A DNA stretch of 64,000 bases from Chamaelirium japonicum (GCA_947650365.1 OX393556.1:79032079-79096078); one strand, 5' to 3'. Counted from the stretch's first letter, positions 10,746-23,215 are shown. Numbers and translations: made by a program. Notes: a model not told the origin generated them from the letters alone.

Positions 10746-13700
10746 TCTATACTAAAACGGAAGCCTCACAAGGAGCTTCCGCCATGTCGCACAACATTAT
10801 TTAGAGCATCCGCCATGTGGCACGGCATTTATTTATGAAGAAACCATGTGGCACGATAGAAGAAAACTTTGGGCTGTTAGCTTTTCATCACTGCCTTCTT
10901 GGAGTAAATGTGATTTAGAGAGAGAGAGATCATCATGGGGTTCTTAAATGAAAAGTCATTTCCATCGCAATTTTCTTGGATTAAATGTGATTTAGAGAGT
11001 GAGAGAGAGAGAGGGAGAGACTCATGGGGCTCTTGAAGGGGATTCACCGATTCAGCAATGGTGGGCCTTTATTATCCCAATCTACAATGGCATCCAGCAA
11101 TTAGCCCCAACGTTTCCTCTCCTTCCTTATCTTTTTTTTTCATGGATATTTTTTTTTAATTAGGGGATTTATTTCGCTAATCACAATCGTCAGCCCCCAA
11201 TGTTTCCTCACCTTCTTTATCTGATTGTCCTTAATTTGCACCATATTAATTTGGGTAAAAAATTATTTGACCCAATTAATTTAGGAAAGAGGAGGCTTGT
11301 CCTTCATCTCTCTTCATTTTTTTGTTTCCCCAACATTAATTCGACACCTGCCCTTCCTTATCTTTCCCTTTCTTAATCAAATTGACCCAAAAAAAAAAAA
11401 AAAAATCTCTCTCGGGCGTCATTCAATTAGGCCCCGATCGATCACCCTCGATATCTTTCCCTAATTTTCAGATTTTTTTCACAATTTACGAAGGCAACCA
11501 ACGTTTCCTCTCCATTCCTTCATTAATGACCCATCTTATGAAGAGGAATCTCCCTCCATTCCTCTCAGACGATGAGTGCCGGTTTTCTCCTCTCATGGAT
11601 CACAACGGCAGCCAATGTTTGCTCTCCCGGGCTTCATTATTGAGCCATGATTTGAAGATGAATCACCCTCCATTCCTCTCAGACGATGGGATCTGTTTTT
11701 CTACTAACCCTATAAAGAATGGACATGTCAATGGCTGGTTATGCAAGGGCTTCAAAGGAGACTGTGTAAGGTATTGCTATATTTTTCCTGTTCCTATTAA
11801 AAAATTGTATATTCATATGGGAGTTTCATTCTTCTATCTTGAGATTATATGTTTCTCATCCGCCCTTGATCCCAAAAATGACGTTTTTGTATTTTTTATC
11901 CATAACATAGATGTCTTATGAATATTTTCATCTTTCCCGACATGAGTTTTTTTTTGCCACAGTTCATAAGATGTTATTTTTTAATGGGTTTAGTAATTGC
12001 AGAGATTTCACAAGGATTAATCGGACTCCAAATTGGAAATCAGATCTTATACTACAAAGTATCTTGAAAAACAAGGTAGTTTCACATCACTTCATCATGT
12101 GCCTGAATATTTCTCCTTTCTTCATCCCTTTTAAAACAGGCTTGGTGAATGATGACTGATAAAAAAATTTTCTTCCTTTTTGTAAAAGCATAAAAATTGT
12201 TCTTCTCACTCCTTTATATGCATTTTTGCATTCTTGATGCATATACAATTTTCAATTAACCATATCTTTTTTTTTTTTTTGAAACGTTCAATTAACTATA
12301 TCAGTGATTGATATCTTTCAATCTACATAACAAACATTTGATGTTTAATATCGGTGAGGGTATGCGATGCAGATTTTCAAAAAATAATGGATAAAGAATT
12401 ACAAGTACTTATAGAATCACCCGGTTGAGTAGTAAAATAAGGATTAATGCAACAGCAAGAGCTATTTTATATGTTTAAAGCAAAAGTATGAAGCAAATGC
12501 AAAAATGATGTTCATTACAACAATCTAATATGTAATACAAGAACCATAACAAACCCAGAGAGGAATTAAGTAGATCTAATCCAGAAAATTACTAAACAAG
12601 GAGGAAGAGGAATAGAATAGAGGGACACAACAAATTCTAATGTAATATTGGATGGCTGCAGCAATAACCAAGAAGTATATCATGAATAAAACAAGAAGTA
12701 TACTAAAATGAAGACCTCTCACCTGGGTTCTGACACGTGGAGCCTTATTGAAGAAGGGTTCTCAATCGGGATCTGAAATGTGTAACCTATTGCAAACCGC
12801 TGTGTGAACGCATTTATAAAAAATAATAATAATAATCGTTGTGTGAACGTCTCCATCTAGATGGTAGAGGGTTGTATCACCAGAGTTTTATCACTGTGAG
12901 AAAATAAACACCAACTGCGTTTGCTTCCGGTCCAATCTGAGCAAGCCACGTCGTTTATTGAAGACGGGTTCTTGCTAGGGGTCTTACACGCGGAACCTAT
13001 TGCAAACAATCGCTGTGTGAAGGATTGTATCATTCAGGATCTGACACGTGGAAACTAATGAATGCTTTTTATCCAAAAAAAAATGTAGTGAGATCCTATT
13101 GCAAACAATCTCTGTGTGAAGCATTGTATCGACCGGGATCTGACACGTGGAAACTAACGAAAGCTTTTATAAAAAAAATGTAGTAAGATTGCTATAGTGG
13201 ATTTTTGCTACTGACTACATTTGCTCTGTTTGCTTCAGGACCAATCGTAGTGTACTACACAAGCAACAAGATTTTCCTTTCCCAGTATGCCCCCTTTAAA
13301 TGGAGCACATAGCGCACTATGATTGAACAGGAAAGAAATTTAGCAAACTTACCCGGCAGCAAATATGCACTCTGGATCAATATGTGAACTCAACCTGCCA
13401 GTTTTATGTTGTCAGGGGTTTGCTTTATTTTCTACCGGCCCAATTGCAGCAATCCACGTCGTCATTCCCATCCATTGTTTCATTTCTATTTCCCTGTTAA
13501 CACGTCCACCGCTTTCTAGACAACTATTTTACGCATTAAAAAATCCACACCTGTAGAATTTCAAACATCACACCGAGTTCTTCAAATTCCAGGCGTTTCT
13601 CTCCCCCTTTAAAGCTTGAAATGAGGATACGCCCAAAATGATTAGGTAACGTATTAATCCTTTTGTTTCCCTCAAATCCTTTTCTCTCTCTTCATTATTT

Positions 13701-15239
13701 TGATTTGATTCAATACCCACTTCTTCCTCTCTTCATATTTTTTTTAGTAATCGTAAAATTCAAATAATAAGTCTGGATCTGTGAATGATTGAGTTTTAAT
13801 TTGAAGCATGAATTAAGGTTGTATCCATTGAACCCCTTTTTCTATAATTGAAAATTTCAATTAAGGGTCACCCCCTTACCTCTATCCTCTATAGATCACA
13901 AGGATGCATCTGAATGACCTTGACATTGCATCAAAAACAAAGATTTTCAGAGGTTTTCATACCTCAGATTTCTTACTAATTTTTTCCTTTCGTTCTTACC
14001 TATCAGTTGTTTCTTACTTTTTTATGAATGCTCGGAGTATGCAAGATATTGTCGTTGGGTCCAATTAAAGAAGAGAGGATGAAGCTTGGATTTTCTTGAA
14101 GCCTCTGTTTAACCTAGAAGGTAACACATTTCCATCTTTCGCTAAACGGTTCTCCTTACTATTTGAAGATACCATTCCGAATATATCCATGTGGATCTTT
14201 CGTTATCAAAATTTAAAATAGTGCCTATTTAATAGAAAAGGTTTTCCAAAGTCATAAGCAATTACTTCTTAGATTAAATCTTATATCAAATTGCATGCTG
14301 CAAGTTGTTATTAGAACTTACAAAAATTTTCTTTTCTTTTATCACATTACAATAAGTTTTAAAATGAAATAAATGGTTGGAAAAAATTAGCTACCAGCCA
14401 TGCCATAATTTTCAACACATCCATACTCATACAACTTAGTTCTCCCCTCAATAATGGGTTGTAGCCTTTCGAGTCAGGCCTTGGATGTGCGGCGCTCTCA
14501 CTTCAATGGTGCATGCCAATCTCTTTTGATTTTAACTGTGTTATTTTTAACATTTTCAATGTCATAAAAAAAAGTCGAGGGGCCATTGTGAAATGAGTTG
14601 CATGGCTCAGGGGAGGTTTTTGTAATTTTTCCATAAAAAGAAATAGTAAAAGAAGAGGAGATTGTATATTATCTAAGAAAATAAACTAACAACTTGGGAT
14701 GGTAATTATAGAGGTTCAGCTTTGCTATTATGTTAATAGAGTACACAAGACAAAACAAGTGGAAATACCATCATCAAAGCATGGGTGAACTCAAGCAGGC
14801 GAGGGATGAAACCCGATGGGCAAGGTTCCTTTGCTAGGTTTGGAAAAACTGGATGCGGCAGGCGAAGGAGCAACGTCCACAGTGCTACTGCTCCCGAGCA
14901 ATGGAGAAGGCGAGGAGGGCTTCGCCTTGATGAACATGAGCAAGAACTATTGAATTGTTTGGTGCCAAGAGATATTTATAATTAAAGCAATTATAGTTCT
15001 CTTGAACTTTATTTCTCATTTTTCTTGCCAAATGCACAAAATGAATTGGAATGGGTTTTTTATCATTTTAATGCCCATATCCAATGAGATGTCTTATTTA
15101 CCAAACTCTTCAATTGGGTGCTAAAGGTCAACTTCAACTTCAATTTTAATTTTTTTTTTAGTTTACAAATCGAATTATAAAAACAAAATGTTGATAAATT
15201 TTTTTATCAATTTCGTGCATTGCACGGGTTACTAACTAG
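10746..15239 (+). mobile_element. Non-autonomous Helitron
   Basis: The 5' end TCTATACTAAAACGG and the 3' end CTAG (15236-15239) are the classic Helitron termini. A short GC-rich hairpin CGTGC-ATT-GCACG lies about 10 bases before CTAG, as expected. The insertion lies between A (10745) and T (15240), the known Helitron target, and no TSD is expected or seen. The flanking sequence rejoins sensibly: similar TATACTCTTTCTGAA words occur on both sides. No Rep/helicase reading frame is present, so it depends on a partner for movement. Inside are a diverged 116-bp tandem duplication (11518-11577 and 11634-11693, sharing CCATTCCTCTCAGACGATG) and several diverged copies of a GATCTGACACGTGGAAACTAA block between 12720 and 13160. 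No captured host gene is recognised. Confidence 0.85.
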
Positions 15240-15812
15240 TATATACTCTTTCTGAAGACGAATGTATACTTGTAGGTACCTTAGGTAATATAGCAAATTA
15301 TGGTGTCCTGCAGCTAATATTGCAAAATATTTAAGGACCCATACCTAATTTGCCGGAAAAAAAAACCTATAAAAAAGCCTTTAAGAGTTGCCAATCCTGG
15401 CATAAAGCCAAACTGATTCTTGAAACGCAATCCTTATTCATATCCTTATTCTTGAAACGCAATCCTGATTCTCCACCATCTTATTCCAATGGTAAAAATG
15501 ATTCAAAGTATGCATCACTTTATTCTGAACAATGTGACAAAATCTTGCCAATCAATTATCAAAATCTCAAACAAGATAGTAACTAAACCAACACAATGTT
15601 TACCAACTTCCGTATGGAGACTCGGAGAGTAGATATACATGAAGGAAAGTATAGTCTATTTAGAAAAGTAACCAGGATGAGATATTCCATATAGAACTCC
15701 AATGACTGTGCAAACCAAAAGAAGAGCAGTACAATAGGCACAAATAAAACCAATAAAGAATGCATCATACAAGAACAAGTTACAGGAACCTCTACAGAAC
15801 TACAAGATGTAC
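15240..15812. other. CCR4-like intron 2, 5' part
   Basis: Intronic sequence between the Helitron and exon 2. It begins with the ATATACTCTTTCTGAAGACG word of the pre-insertion repeat. No gene, RNA or repeat boundary is otherwise seen. Confidence 0.5.
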
Positions 15813-15979
15813 CTGAAGACACATGATGTCAGGATCCCACAATCCAAATTCTATCAACAGCCTTCTTTGTCGCCACCCCCAATCTAAAATGTGATGTGGT
15901 ATGTGAAAGTATAGCTTGGATCGATGATCTCTAGCAAGGTAGTCCGCAAGAATATTGTATGAAAGCACTATGAACCGCT
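15813..15979 (-). CDS. CCR4: CCR4-like deadenylase, exon 2, start of the catalytic domain
   Basis: This exon opens the catalytic domain of a poly(A) deadenylase of the CCR4 family, which removes 3' poly(A) tails from mRNA as part of cytoplasmic mRNA turnover. The product reads RFIVLSYNILADYLARDH, then LYFHIPHHILDWGWRQRR, and ends WDPDIMCLQ. LSYNILADYLA is the signature start of the domain, and its Asn contributes to the active site. The acceptor is CTTGCTAG at 15980-15981 and the donor is CAG followed by GTACAT at 15812. The exon is 167 bp: two bases complete a split Glu codon from exon 1, then 55 codons. The intron to exon 3 is 10.8 kb (5007-15812) and full of transposon sequence, yet the reading frame across it is exact. 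Confidence 0.9.
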
Positions 15980-17707
15980 CTAGCAAGGTTATAAGGCAAA
16001 TAAGTCAAGAGAACAATATTAAACACACAAGCATAATAAATACAAAAAAGGACAGGCACAGCAGAAACGAGTACACTGAAAAATTGTATTTACTTTAGAT
16101 ATCTATATTATAATGTTAATATAATCACATTAAAACATAAATTTATCCAACCAAGCAACCGTGGAATTAAGTGACCAGTCAATGTAATACCGACACATTA
16201 TATAGGACAGTAAATAAACTTTCTTCAATAATACTTTCTGCAATTTAACAGAGTCACACGAGTAAGACCTGATTTTTTTTCTCAAAAACCTCATAATAAT
16301 TAAACAATTAGAAATGGATTAATTGAAAGGAATCTAAGATTTACCATATTCAAAACTTTCAGAAAAGTACACTTCAATTTGATCGAACAAATATTTGAAT
16401 GCATTTTTCGTTGAATTGATCTTCCCAGGTTAGTGCTAGATGGTATATCACACACCCCAAAACAAATTTCTGAAAAAAACCACACCGGAGAAGTCGAATG
16501 ATATGCTTTGAGGGTTTAAAGTTTAGGGTTTTGGTTTTTTAAAGGTTTAGGAGTTGAGGTTCAAAATTTTGGAGAATTTTGAAAATTTCAAGAAATTTCA
16601 GGAGATTTTGAACCATGCTCATAATATCATGCTTGTTTTTGTTCTTGTTAATCTTGAATTTATGGTTATGTAAATGATAATTGTTATTTAAAATAATGGT
16701 TGAGATAATCTTGAATTTATAATAATTTTAAAACATATATATTATATATAATATCAAAATAATAATTAATAATAGTCAAAACGCCTAGGCGTAGACGGCC
16801 CTCCACCGCTCGACTAGCTCCTAGCGCTTTTTAAAACCTTGACGCTAGTTCAGCTTCTTCTCCACATCTTGTGGGTCACCCTCCCTACTCCGCCCTTTCA
16901 TCCAAGTCGGTAATCGTTACTCGTTCCTTGGCCTCAATCTTCATTAGTTTTCGGGCTTAGACATTAGTTGGCTTCTCTAGTTAATTTGCCATTGGGATCT
17001 TTTGTTAGATCTTAATTCTTTGTTTGAAACTTTGCATTTATTGTGATATCTTTACGCTTAGTATATGTTGTGATTATATGATGAAATCTGAATTTGCATG
17101 GTTCTCTATTACTTATTGATATTTAAATAATAGGTTTGTGTGGTTGATGGATATATGTGTAGGCCTTTTAAATATCACTTCTAAAAAATAATTTTAAAGT
17201 GCCGAAAACTAGTTTTAATTGTTAAAATCTGCACTTAGGTTTCTCTAAGAAACCCGCATGCATCAATAGTGAAGATGGGACTATGTAAAAATGGGCAGAT
17301 GGAAAGGAGTAAAAGAAAGGTGGAATGTGTCATGGAAAAGCGCAAGTTGGACCATCATCCAAAAAAATAAAAAAAATTATCCCTAACACATAAAAATTAC
17401 ATAATTTCCTTGCTACATCCATCAAAATAAAAACCGTATCTTTTCTAGAAAATTCTTTGTAATATTTAACAATCATTTCTTTCATGAGATGCATTGAAGC
17501 TCACCTCTCGTGAGTGCATTAGCTTCAAATGTATTAGTATAGTGTAGAAAGGAGTATTCGGTAAGCTAGAAAAAGGTTACACTTTGGTATTTCAATACCA
17601 GTTTGACAGTGAGATGGGAAAGGTGCGGCTGAAGCTCCTTTTCACTAGTGAGGTTGTTTTTCTGTTTAATTCACAGGATTGGGATGAAGGTGTGACACAA
17701 GTCTTAC
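15980..17707. other. CCR4-like intron 1
   Basis: A 1.73-kb GT-AG intron (minus-strand donor GTAAGAC, acceptor CTTGCTAG). It holds AT-rich sequence and, at about 16500-16850, a stretch with AAATTTCAAGAAATTTC words and CGCCTAGGCG ending TTTTTAAAACCTTG, which looks like a decayed interspersed repeat. No gene is seen inside. Confidence 0.6.
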
Positions 17708-18164
17708 CACACTGCGGTGGAGGCTGCGACAGAGAGTAGTTCCAATGCCTGAAATCAGCCGGCCTAGATGGCGGACGCGGGCGGTAGTGCGGCGGAGGTG
17801 GTGGGCGGAAATGCGGTGGTGGGGGCGGGCGGAAGTGCTGCGGGTGAGCGCCCTGCGGAATCCAAGCATCGCCCTGAAAACCGTAGTTCGCGTCCCTCAC
17901 GGATCTGAGGTGAGAATCGCCGGTCACGAAAGCGGCACCTCCACGAGCGTCCGGTGGCGGGCGGTCGCAGAAGCCCCGTCGCCACGGTCTCCGGCCTCGG
18001 GCCTGCGGGCGAACAAGGGAGATGAGATAATAAGGTTGGGGGGTTAAGGGTAAGGGTTTGGAGAGAAATTTGATGAATCGTACGTACGTACGTACGTTGA
18101 ATCGGGGGTAATACATGGCGGATTCGGTGTTGATTAATTTGAAGGAAGGAGGTACGAATCGCAT
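17708..18164 (-). CDS. CCR4: CCR4-like deadenylase, exon 1 (N-terminal, low complexity)
   Basis: This exon encodes the variable N-terminus. It includes GGAAFVTGDSHLRSVRDAN, then a Pro/His/Arg-rich stretch with repeated HFRPPPPPHFRPPPPP wording, then a segment ending PPPQC. The FVTGDSH.RSVRDAN wording is typical of the plant CCR4 homolog 6 group. The donor is TGTG followed by GTAAGAC (boundary at 17708). The exon ends one base into a codon, which fits exon 2. The open frame continues upstream to 18434, but that part is a CGACCT/GGGGGC simple repeat overlapping a SINE-like segment. The start is therefore placed at the Met at 18164; a second in-frame Met at 18116 is also possible. The frame crosses an ACGT tandem repeat near 18081-18097. 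The Arg-rich stretch after the start could be an organelle-targeting peptide, but this is only inference. Confidence 0.8.
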
Positions 18165-18344
18165 GGCGGCTTTTAACACAAAAGGAGACGGGGGAAGTCG
18201 AGAAGGCGCATCGGCGGCATTGCTCTCTCTCTCTGTTAGGACTTCAAACGAGTGGAGAACCCATCCACCAAAGGCCTGGGCACCACCCACCACACGGCGC
18301 TCAGCAGTTTTGGCGTTCAGGTGATGAAATTCCCCTACGCACTC

Positions 18345-18480
18345 CAGCCTTGGGTAACTCGAGGTCGAGGTCGAGGTCGAGGTCGAGGGGCGGGGGCGGG
18401 GGCGGGATTCGAACCCCCACCACAACCTCCTCATCCAACCGTCAATTGACTATTGCTTTACCAACCAACACTCCTATCTC
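18345..18480 (-). mobile_element. tRNA-derived SINE head (candidate)
   Basis: Read on the minus strand, GTTGGTTGGTAAAGCA (D-arm and A-box like) is followed about 55 bases later by GGTTCGAATCC, a perfect Pol III B box / T-arm core. The downstream end runs into a GGGGGC tract and four CGACCT repeats rather than a CCA end. This fits a SINE head more than a working tRNA, since acceptor-stem pairing is not evident. It lies just upstream of the chosen CCR4-like start and may explain why the open frame extends to 18434. Confidence 0.4.
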
Positions 18481-19086
18481 CCTATGGGTATGGTCAAGTG
18501 GTTTTTTTTGTTTTTTTTGGGTGAGATCCGAAACTTTTCGGGTAATGGCCGGACGAATCCCTCCGGAAGTGAGTGAAGCCCGACCACTCGGCAATTCCCA
18601 CTTCACTCCTCGGTCTCCGTCGACACTGGTCCAATAATATGTAGCCTCCTCCTTCTTGCTCTTTCCTCCTTTTTCTTCTGCCTCTTCCTCCTCCTTCCTC
18701 CTCCTCCTATCCCTCCTCCTTCCTCCTCCCAAGTACCCCTCCTCCTCCTCCTACACACAGTCGTTTTAGACCGCCTCCTTTCTTGTGCACTCAACCATAC
18801 GGTACCAAGTGCATCCATATCTCATTCGGTCATCGGCGGTCGAGTGTTCATCGGTGAGCCAAATGTTTTTAGATGCACTCGGCATAGCATTGCCGAGTGC
18901 ACAGGAAAGGGGGTCGGGCTAAAATGGTAGAGAGAGAGAGAGAGGATCTAGCTCCGATTTTCCTTCGACGAGGCTGTCAATTGGAGGTGGGAACATACCT
19001 CCCATGAGTCAAAGAGGTCACTGCTCCTCCTCTTTCCCCATTGTTGCAGGGGGCCATGTGTTATTGCTCGAAGCCGATTGGAGGTC
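18481..19086. other. Upstream region of the CCR4-like gene, no gene seen
   Basis: It includes T tracts (18498-18520), a long TCC-rich polypyrimidine tract (about 18650-18760), a perfect 11-bp inverted repeat TGCACTCGGCA / TGCCGAGTGCA near 18873-18900 and a GA tract near 18932-18944. The GCACTCGG / CCGAGTGC words resemble sub-terminal motifs of CACTA-type elements, but no CACTA terminus is present. Confidence 0.4.
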
Positions 19087-19149
19087 TTTTTTTTTTGGAA
19101 TGAGGTCAAGGGCATTGGTCTTTTTTTTTTTTGGTAGGAACCATGGGGG

Positions 19150-20560
19150 TTCTATTTTATGGCGCCCTGCTCGATCAATAGAAAACTCATTACAATTATT
19201 AATCTTCTCTAAGTCTGTATAATAAGTTGTTAAAATACAATCAGGAACAACAGAGGAAGAGAAAGAGGCCCTTTCTGAGAGGGTCTTTTTGGCCAATAAA
19301 TCGGTGCAACCGCTTAGATCTCTACGGATGTGACAGAACCGACACTCTTCGAAGAGATTGATAATCATCCTGCAGTCGGATACATAACGTTGTACCCGCC
19401 ATGGAGGAGAGAGATCTCCATCTGACAAGATGTGAAAAAGGGTCTGGTTATCCCTCTCAACTACCACTCGAGTTGCCGCCAAGGAGAGTGACGCCTTTAA
19501 CCCATGAAGCAAAGCTATGACTTCAATAACAATAGGTTCACAAGCATCATAGAATTCTCCCGCAGAGAGAATGTGTGCTCCAGTACTATCCTGATGATAA
19601 TACCGGTTGCTGCCTCCATATTATTTAAAGCACCATCTGTATTCACCTTATAAGACCCATTACTATGGGGGAGCCAGTGTGAGGGATGGGAATCCAATTG
19701 TATCGTGTCTTGATTGTTGAAATTGTTGAACAGTACATTAGAAGCAATAATAGTGGATAGAGGGTTAGGTTTGATATGATCAAAAACACATCGATTTCTT
19801 GCTTCCCAAATGTTCCACATAATAATGGCAACATAGCTAAATCGATTGTGAAACTCCTTGTCCCACTTCAAAAAACTATTAATCCAATCAACTAATGAAC
19901 CCTTAACCCCATCTGTTCTTAGTTGGAACTCGGAGTCAAACCAAACAACCTTTGCGAAGTTGCAATAAAATAAGAGGTGCTCACTGGATTCATCTACCTC
20001 AGTGTAGATTGGACATAACCATCAAGTACGACAGTCTATCACCAAGGCTTTTAGCCATCGGAATACATCCTTGGAGGGCTCACCAGACAAACATCAGAGT
20101 TTTCGGTATACAGTCCTTCAACTTCCAAAGAGATCTCCACCTAAAGCTCGCACATGCAGTAGGGGGGAGGGAAGAAGAGGCTGCATTCTTCTCCTTAAAC
20201 AATGCCCAGTACGCAGAGCTAACTATGAAGTTGCCCTTCGAGGATGGTGGCCATAAGAGAGAGTCCAGTGATGTTGTTGCAACTAGGTGGATGTGAAGGA
20301 TGTCATTAGTCTCAAATTGGGTAAAACTCATTTTAGCAAGCTTATCAACATACCAGCAACGTTGGGTTTGATCTATCAGAGGTTCCACTCTCATCTCTTC
20401 TATACATGGATAGGACGTGACTATATGGTCTCCCGGGATGCTGGGGGTCCACCTATCATTGACCAAGTTAACCGATTTGCCATCTCCGATCGCCCAACAA
20501 ATAAATTGCTTGATGTGATCTCGGCCGACCAGTATGCTACGCCAAGGATGTGAGGCACCG
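19150..20560 (-). pseudogene. LINE zf-RVT and RNase H region (ORF2 C-terminus)
   Basis: The region from about 20560 down to 19900 reads as the zinc-binding reverse transcriptase domain (SFRWRSLWKLKDCIPKTL). Next comes an RNase H block reading GSYKVNTDGALNN (first catalytic Asp) and then, in another frame, RVVVERDNQTLFHIL and CHIRRDLSGCTDLLAKK. A stop or frameshift at about 19513 separates the two halves. The plus-strand open frames in this stretch are shadows. Confidence 0.75.
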
Positions 20561-21960
20561 GGGGCGGGAGGCGTCTGCCAAAAACCATATTTGTTTAGGT
20601 ATCTATTGGTCAGGATCTGGGCCCACCAACTATCTGGGTTGACTAGAAATTTCCAAGCAACTTTCATAAGCATAGCCTGATTAACGAGCATCATGTTTCG
20701 AAAACCAAGCCCTCCAAAGAGTTTTGGTTGCAAAAACTTATTCCAGCCCACTAAGTAAATGTGACATATATTGGAATCAAAACCCCACCAGAAATCTCTT
20801 TGGATAGCATTGAGGTGATCTGTAATAGATTTGGGGATGCTCATCATAAACATGAAGTAAGTTGGTATAGAGGACAAGGTAGATTTCATGAGAATCGTAT
20901 GGCCCGCATGAGACAAAGTCCTCGCTTTACAGCCTTTGAGTTTGGATTTGAGTTTATCTTCCAAGAAGGAATAGGCTCTGATTTTAGATCTACCTATAAA
21001 TAAAGGAGATCCCAGATAAAACTCCTCTTGATTCATTATCGACACTCTGAAGATATCCGCCAGAGCTTGTTGCCGGATCCGAGGTACATTTCTAGACATA
21101 GTTAATTTAGACTTGGAAGTGTTGACAAGTTGTCCCGACCAACCATAGAACTTGTCAAATATCAACTTCGTATTAGCCATTTCCAATTCAACTTCTCTGC
21201 CAAAAATAAATATATCATCTGCATAAAAAAGAGGTGAGAGACGATCGAACCTTGTTTTCCCACTCTAATGCTATGGATGAGAGAGGGCTTCTGAGTAGAA
21301 CAGGAATAGATACGGCGATAGAGGGCAACCTTGTCTAAGTCCACGACCGGCTATGATGTGACCTTCAAGCGACCCATTGATGATAGGAGAATAGGTAACA
21401 TTAGCAATACAAACATTCACAAGATTGATGAAGTCATAAGAGAAACCTTGGGCCTTCAATATTTGAAAAATAAAGGACCACTCCACCCGGTTGTAAGCCT
21501 TGGCTATGTCGACCTTAAGCGCGAAGTAACCGCGACGGCCATTGGAACTCTTGATGGTAGCAAGCACCTCCTGAGCGATTATTATGCTGTTAGCAATAAA
21601 TTTGCCTGGGACAAAGGCACTTTGGTTCTTGGAGATGCATTTGCTAAGCAGAGGCTTCAGTCTGTTTGCAATAATTTTAGTTCAAATCTTATAGGAGACG
21701 TTACATAAAGTGATAGGCCGAAAATCAGATGGTGTCTCAGGCACCTTTTTCTTTGGTATTAGAGCAATGTGAGGGGCATTAATCTGCGGTGGCATAACTT
21801 TAGAGGTAAAAAACTTGAATGGCTTTAACTAGGTCCTGACCAACCACATGCCAACAAGTTTTGTAAAATCTTGCTATCAGACCATCAGGCCCCGGGGACT
21901 TCAAATTGTTCATAGCAAATAGGGTAGCCTTAATCTCTTCCTCTGTCGGGACCCAAGTAA
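20560..21960 (-). pseudogene. LINE reverse transcriptase domain
   Basis: This is the polymerase of the LINE. Minus-strand reading gives YFALKVDIAKAYNRVEWSF (catalytic Asp in palm motif A), then GLRQGCPLSPYLF, then after a frameshift FLYADDIFIFGREVE (YADD codons at 21214-21225), then the thumb region. The catalytic aspartates are still encoded, but the frame breaks between the GCPLSP block and YADD and again near the N-terminal part. Confidence 0.85.
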
Positions 21961-22274
21961 GAGAGTAATTGTCCTCCGATGAGATAATTGTAGAAAAACA
22001 AAGCTCTGATAGGTCAGCTCTGGGCCGAGAAGAGGAATAGAGAACATGAAAATACTTCTAGAAGACTTCTGCAATAGCATCCGGTTTGAAAACCCAATTG
22101 CCGGCATCATCTTTGATAGCTGAGATCCGATTTCTCCTTCTGCGGTTCAAGACTGCCGAATGGTGAAACTTGGTATTTCTGTCCCCATCTTTGAGCCAAT
22201 GGGATTTTGATCTTTGCCTCCAATACATCGCTTCAAGATCAAGGAGTATATGATGTTGGATTTGAAGCCGGCCT

Positions 22275-23215
22275 TTAGTAGCAAGATTTTCCTTTGATGG
22301 TGCTAACTAACATTTGAAGCTTAACTATAGAATCTTTAACAGTGTTAAGACGACAACGAATGGATCCAAAAGATTTGTTATTCCATCTACTAAGGTGTTT
22401 TGCCACCACATCGCACTTAGCTCTGAATGCATGGAGGTTGGTGCTCACTGGACCATTAGCCCAAGCATTGTGAACCATTGTGATGAATTCCGGGCTAGTT
22501 TTCCAGAACTCTTCAAAACGAAAAGGCCGCTTGCGCTTTTTGATAGCTGAGGATAGGTTTAAAAGGATGGGTGAATGATCACTACCCAACCGTGGAAGGT
22601 GCGACACCCCTGCCACCGGGAATTTAAGCCGCCATCCAACATTAGCCATGACCTTATCCATCCTCTCCCTCATAAATTGGTGGGTATTTCTGTTGTTGTC
22701 CCAGGTGTACGCTGCTCCTTGGAAGCCAATATCTAGCAAGCCCAGCGAATTCAAGAAATTGAGAAGATTTTGGCAATTTTGAGAAGAGACTGGCAAGTCG
22801 CCCTCTCTATCTACAGGTGTTAGGATATCATTATAATCACCCATAATACAAAATGGATGATCCATACCTTCTAGTTGTTGCCGAAGCCGATTCCAAACAG
22901 CTAGTCTCTGTTGACGTTGGGGGTGGCCATAGACTCCCACTAATACCCACCTATCTTGAGCTTGATTGACATTGGCAATGATGAAATTGGGACTGCTGCT
23001 GCTGATGTTAATGTTCACATTTGGAGACCAGGAGAGACAAATGCCCCATGAGAGGCCTCTCGCCGAAACGTCAAAGTAGTTGCCGAAGTTGAGATAATCT
23101 TAGATGAATTGCATCTTGGTAGAAGAAGCTTTAGTTTCAGATAAGATTAGAACATCCGGTGCTGAGCTCCGAAGGAGATTGAACAAATTATGGACTGTAG
23201 GGGGGACTCCCCAGA
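22275..23215 (-). pseudogene. LINE apurinic endonuclease domain (ORF2 N-terminus)
   Basis: This part nicks target DNA to prime reverse transcription. The N-terminus (near 23160, minus strand) reads APDVLILSETKAS. It is followed by GVYGHPQ, the metal- and DNA-contacting FCIMGDYNDI and the catalytic GSDHSPI motif, all typical of the endonuclease/exonuclease/phosphatase fold of L1 LINEs. A stop near 23100 and the lack of continuity with the reverse transcriptase show it is a pseudogene. It should not be confused with the host CCR4 gene, which uses the same fold. Confidence 0.85.

Noticed and set aside
11382-12159. A host gene captured by the Helitron
   Set aside because: The 179-residue frame begins in a poly(A) run, includes a local tandem duplication and shows no known domain. 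It remains possible but is unsupported.
17745-18047. Plus-strand open frame opposite the CCR4-like exon 1
   Set aside because: It is the shadow of the minus-strand Pro/Arg-rich exon, which has the conserved wording and splice site.
18345-18480. A functional tRNA gene
   Set aside because: The B box is perfect, but acceptor-stem pairing and a sensible anticodon arm are not evident, and the 3' side is simple repeat.
19952-21708. Plus-strand open frames in the LINE region
   Set aside because: They are antisense shadows of the LINE reverse transcriptase and zf-RVT region.
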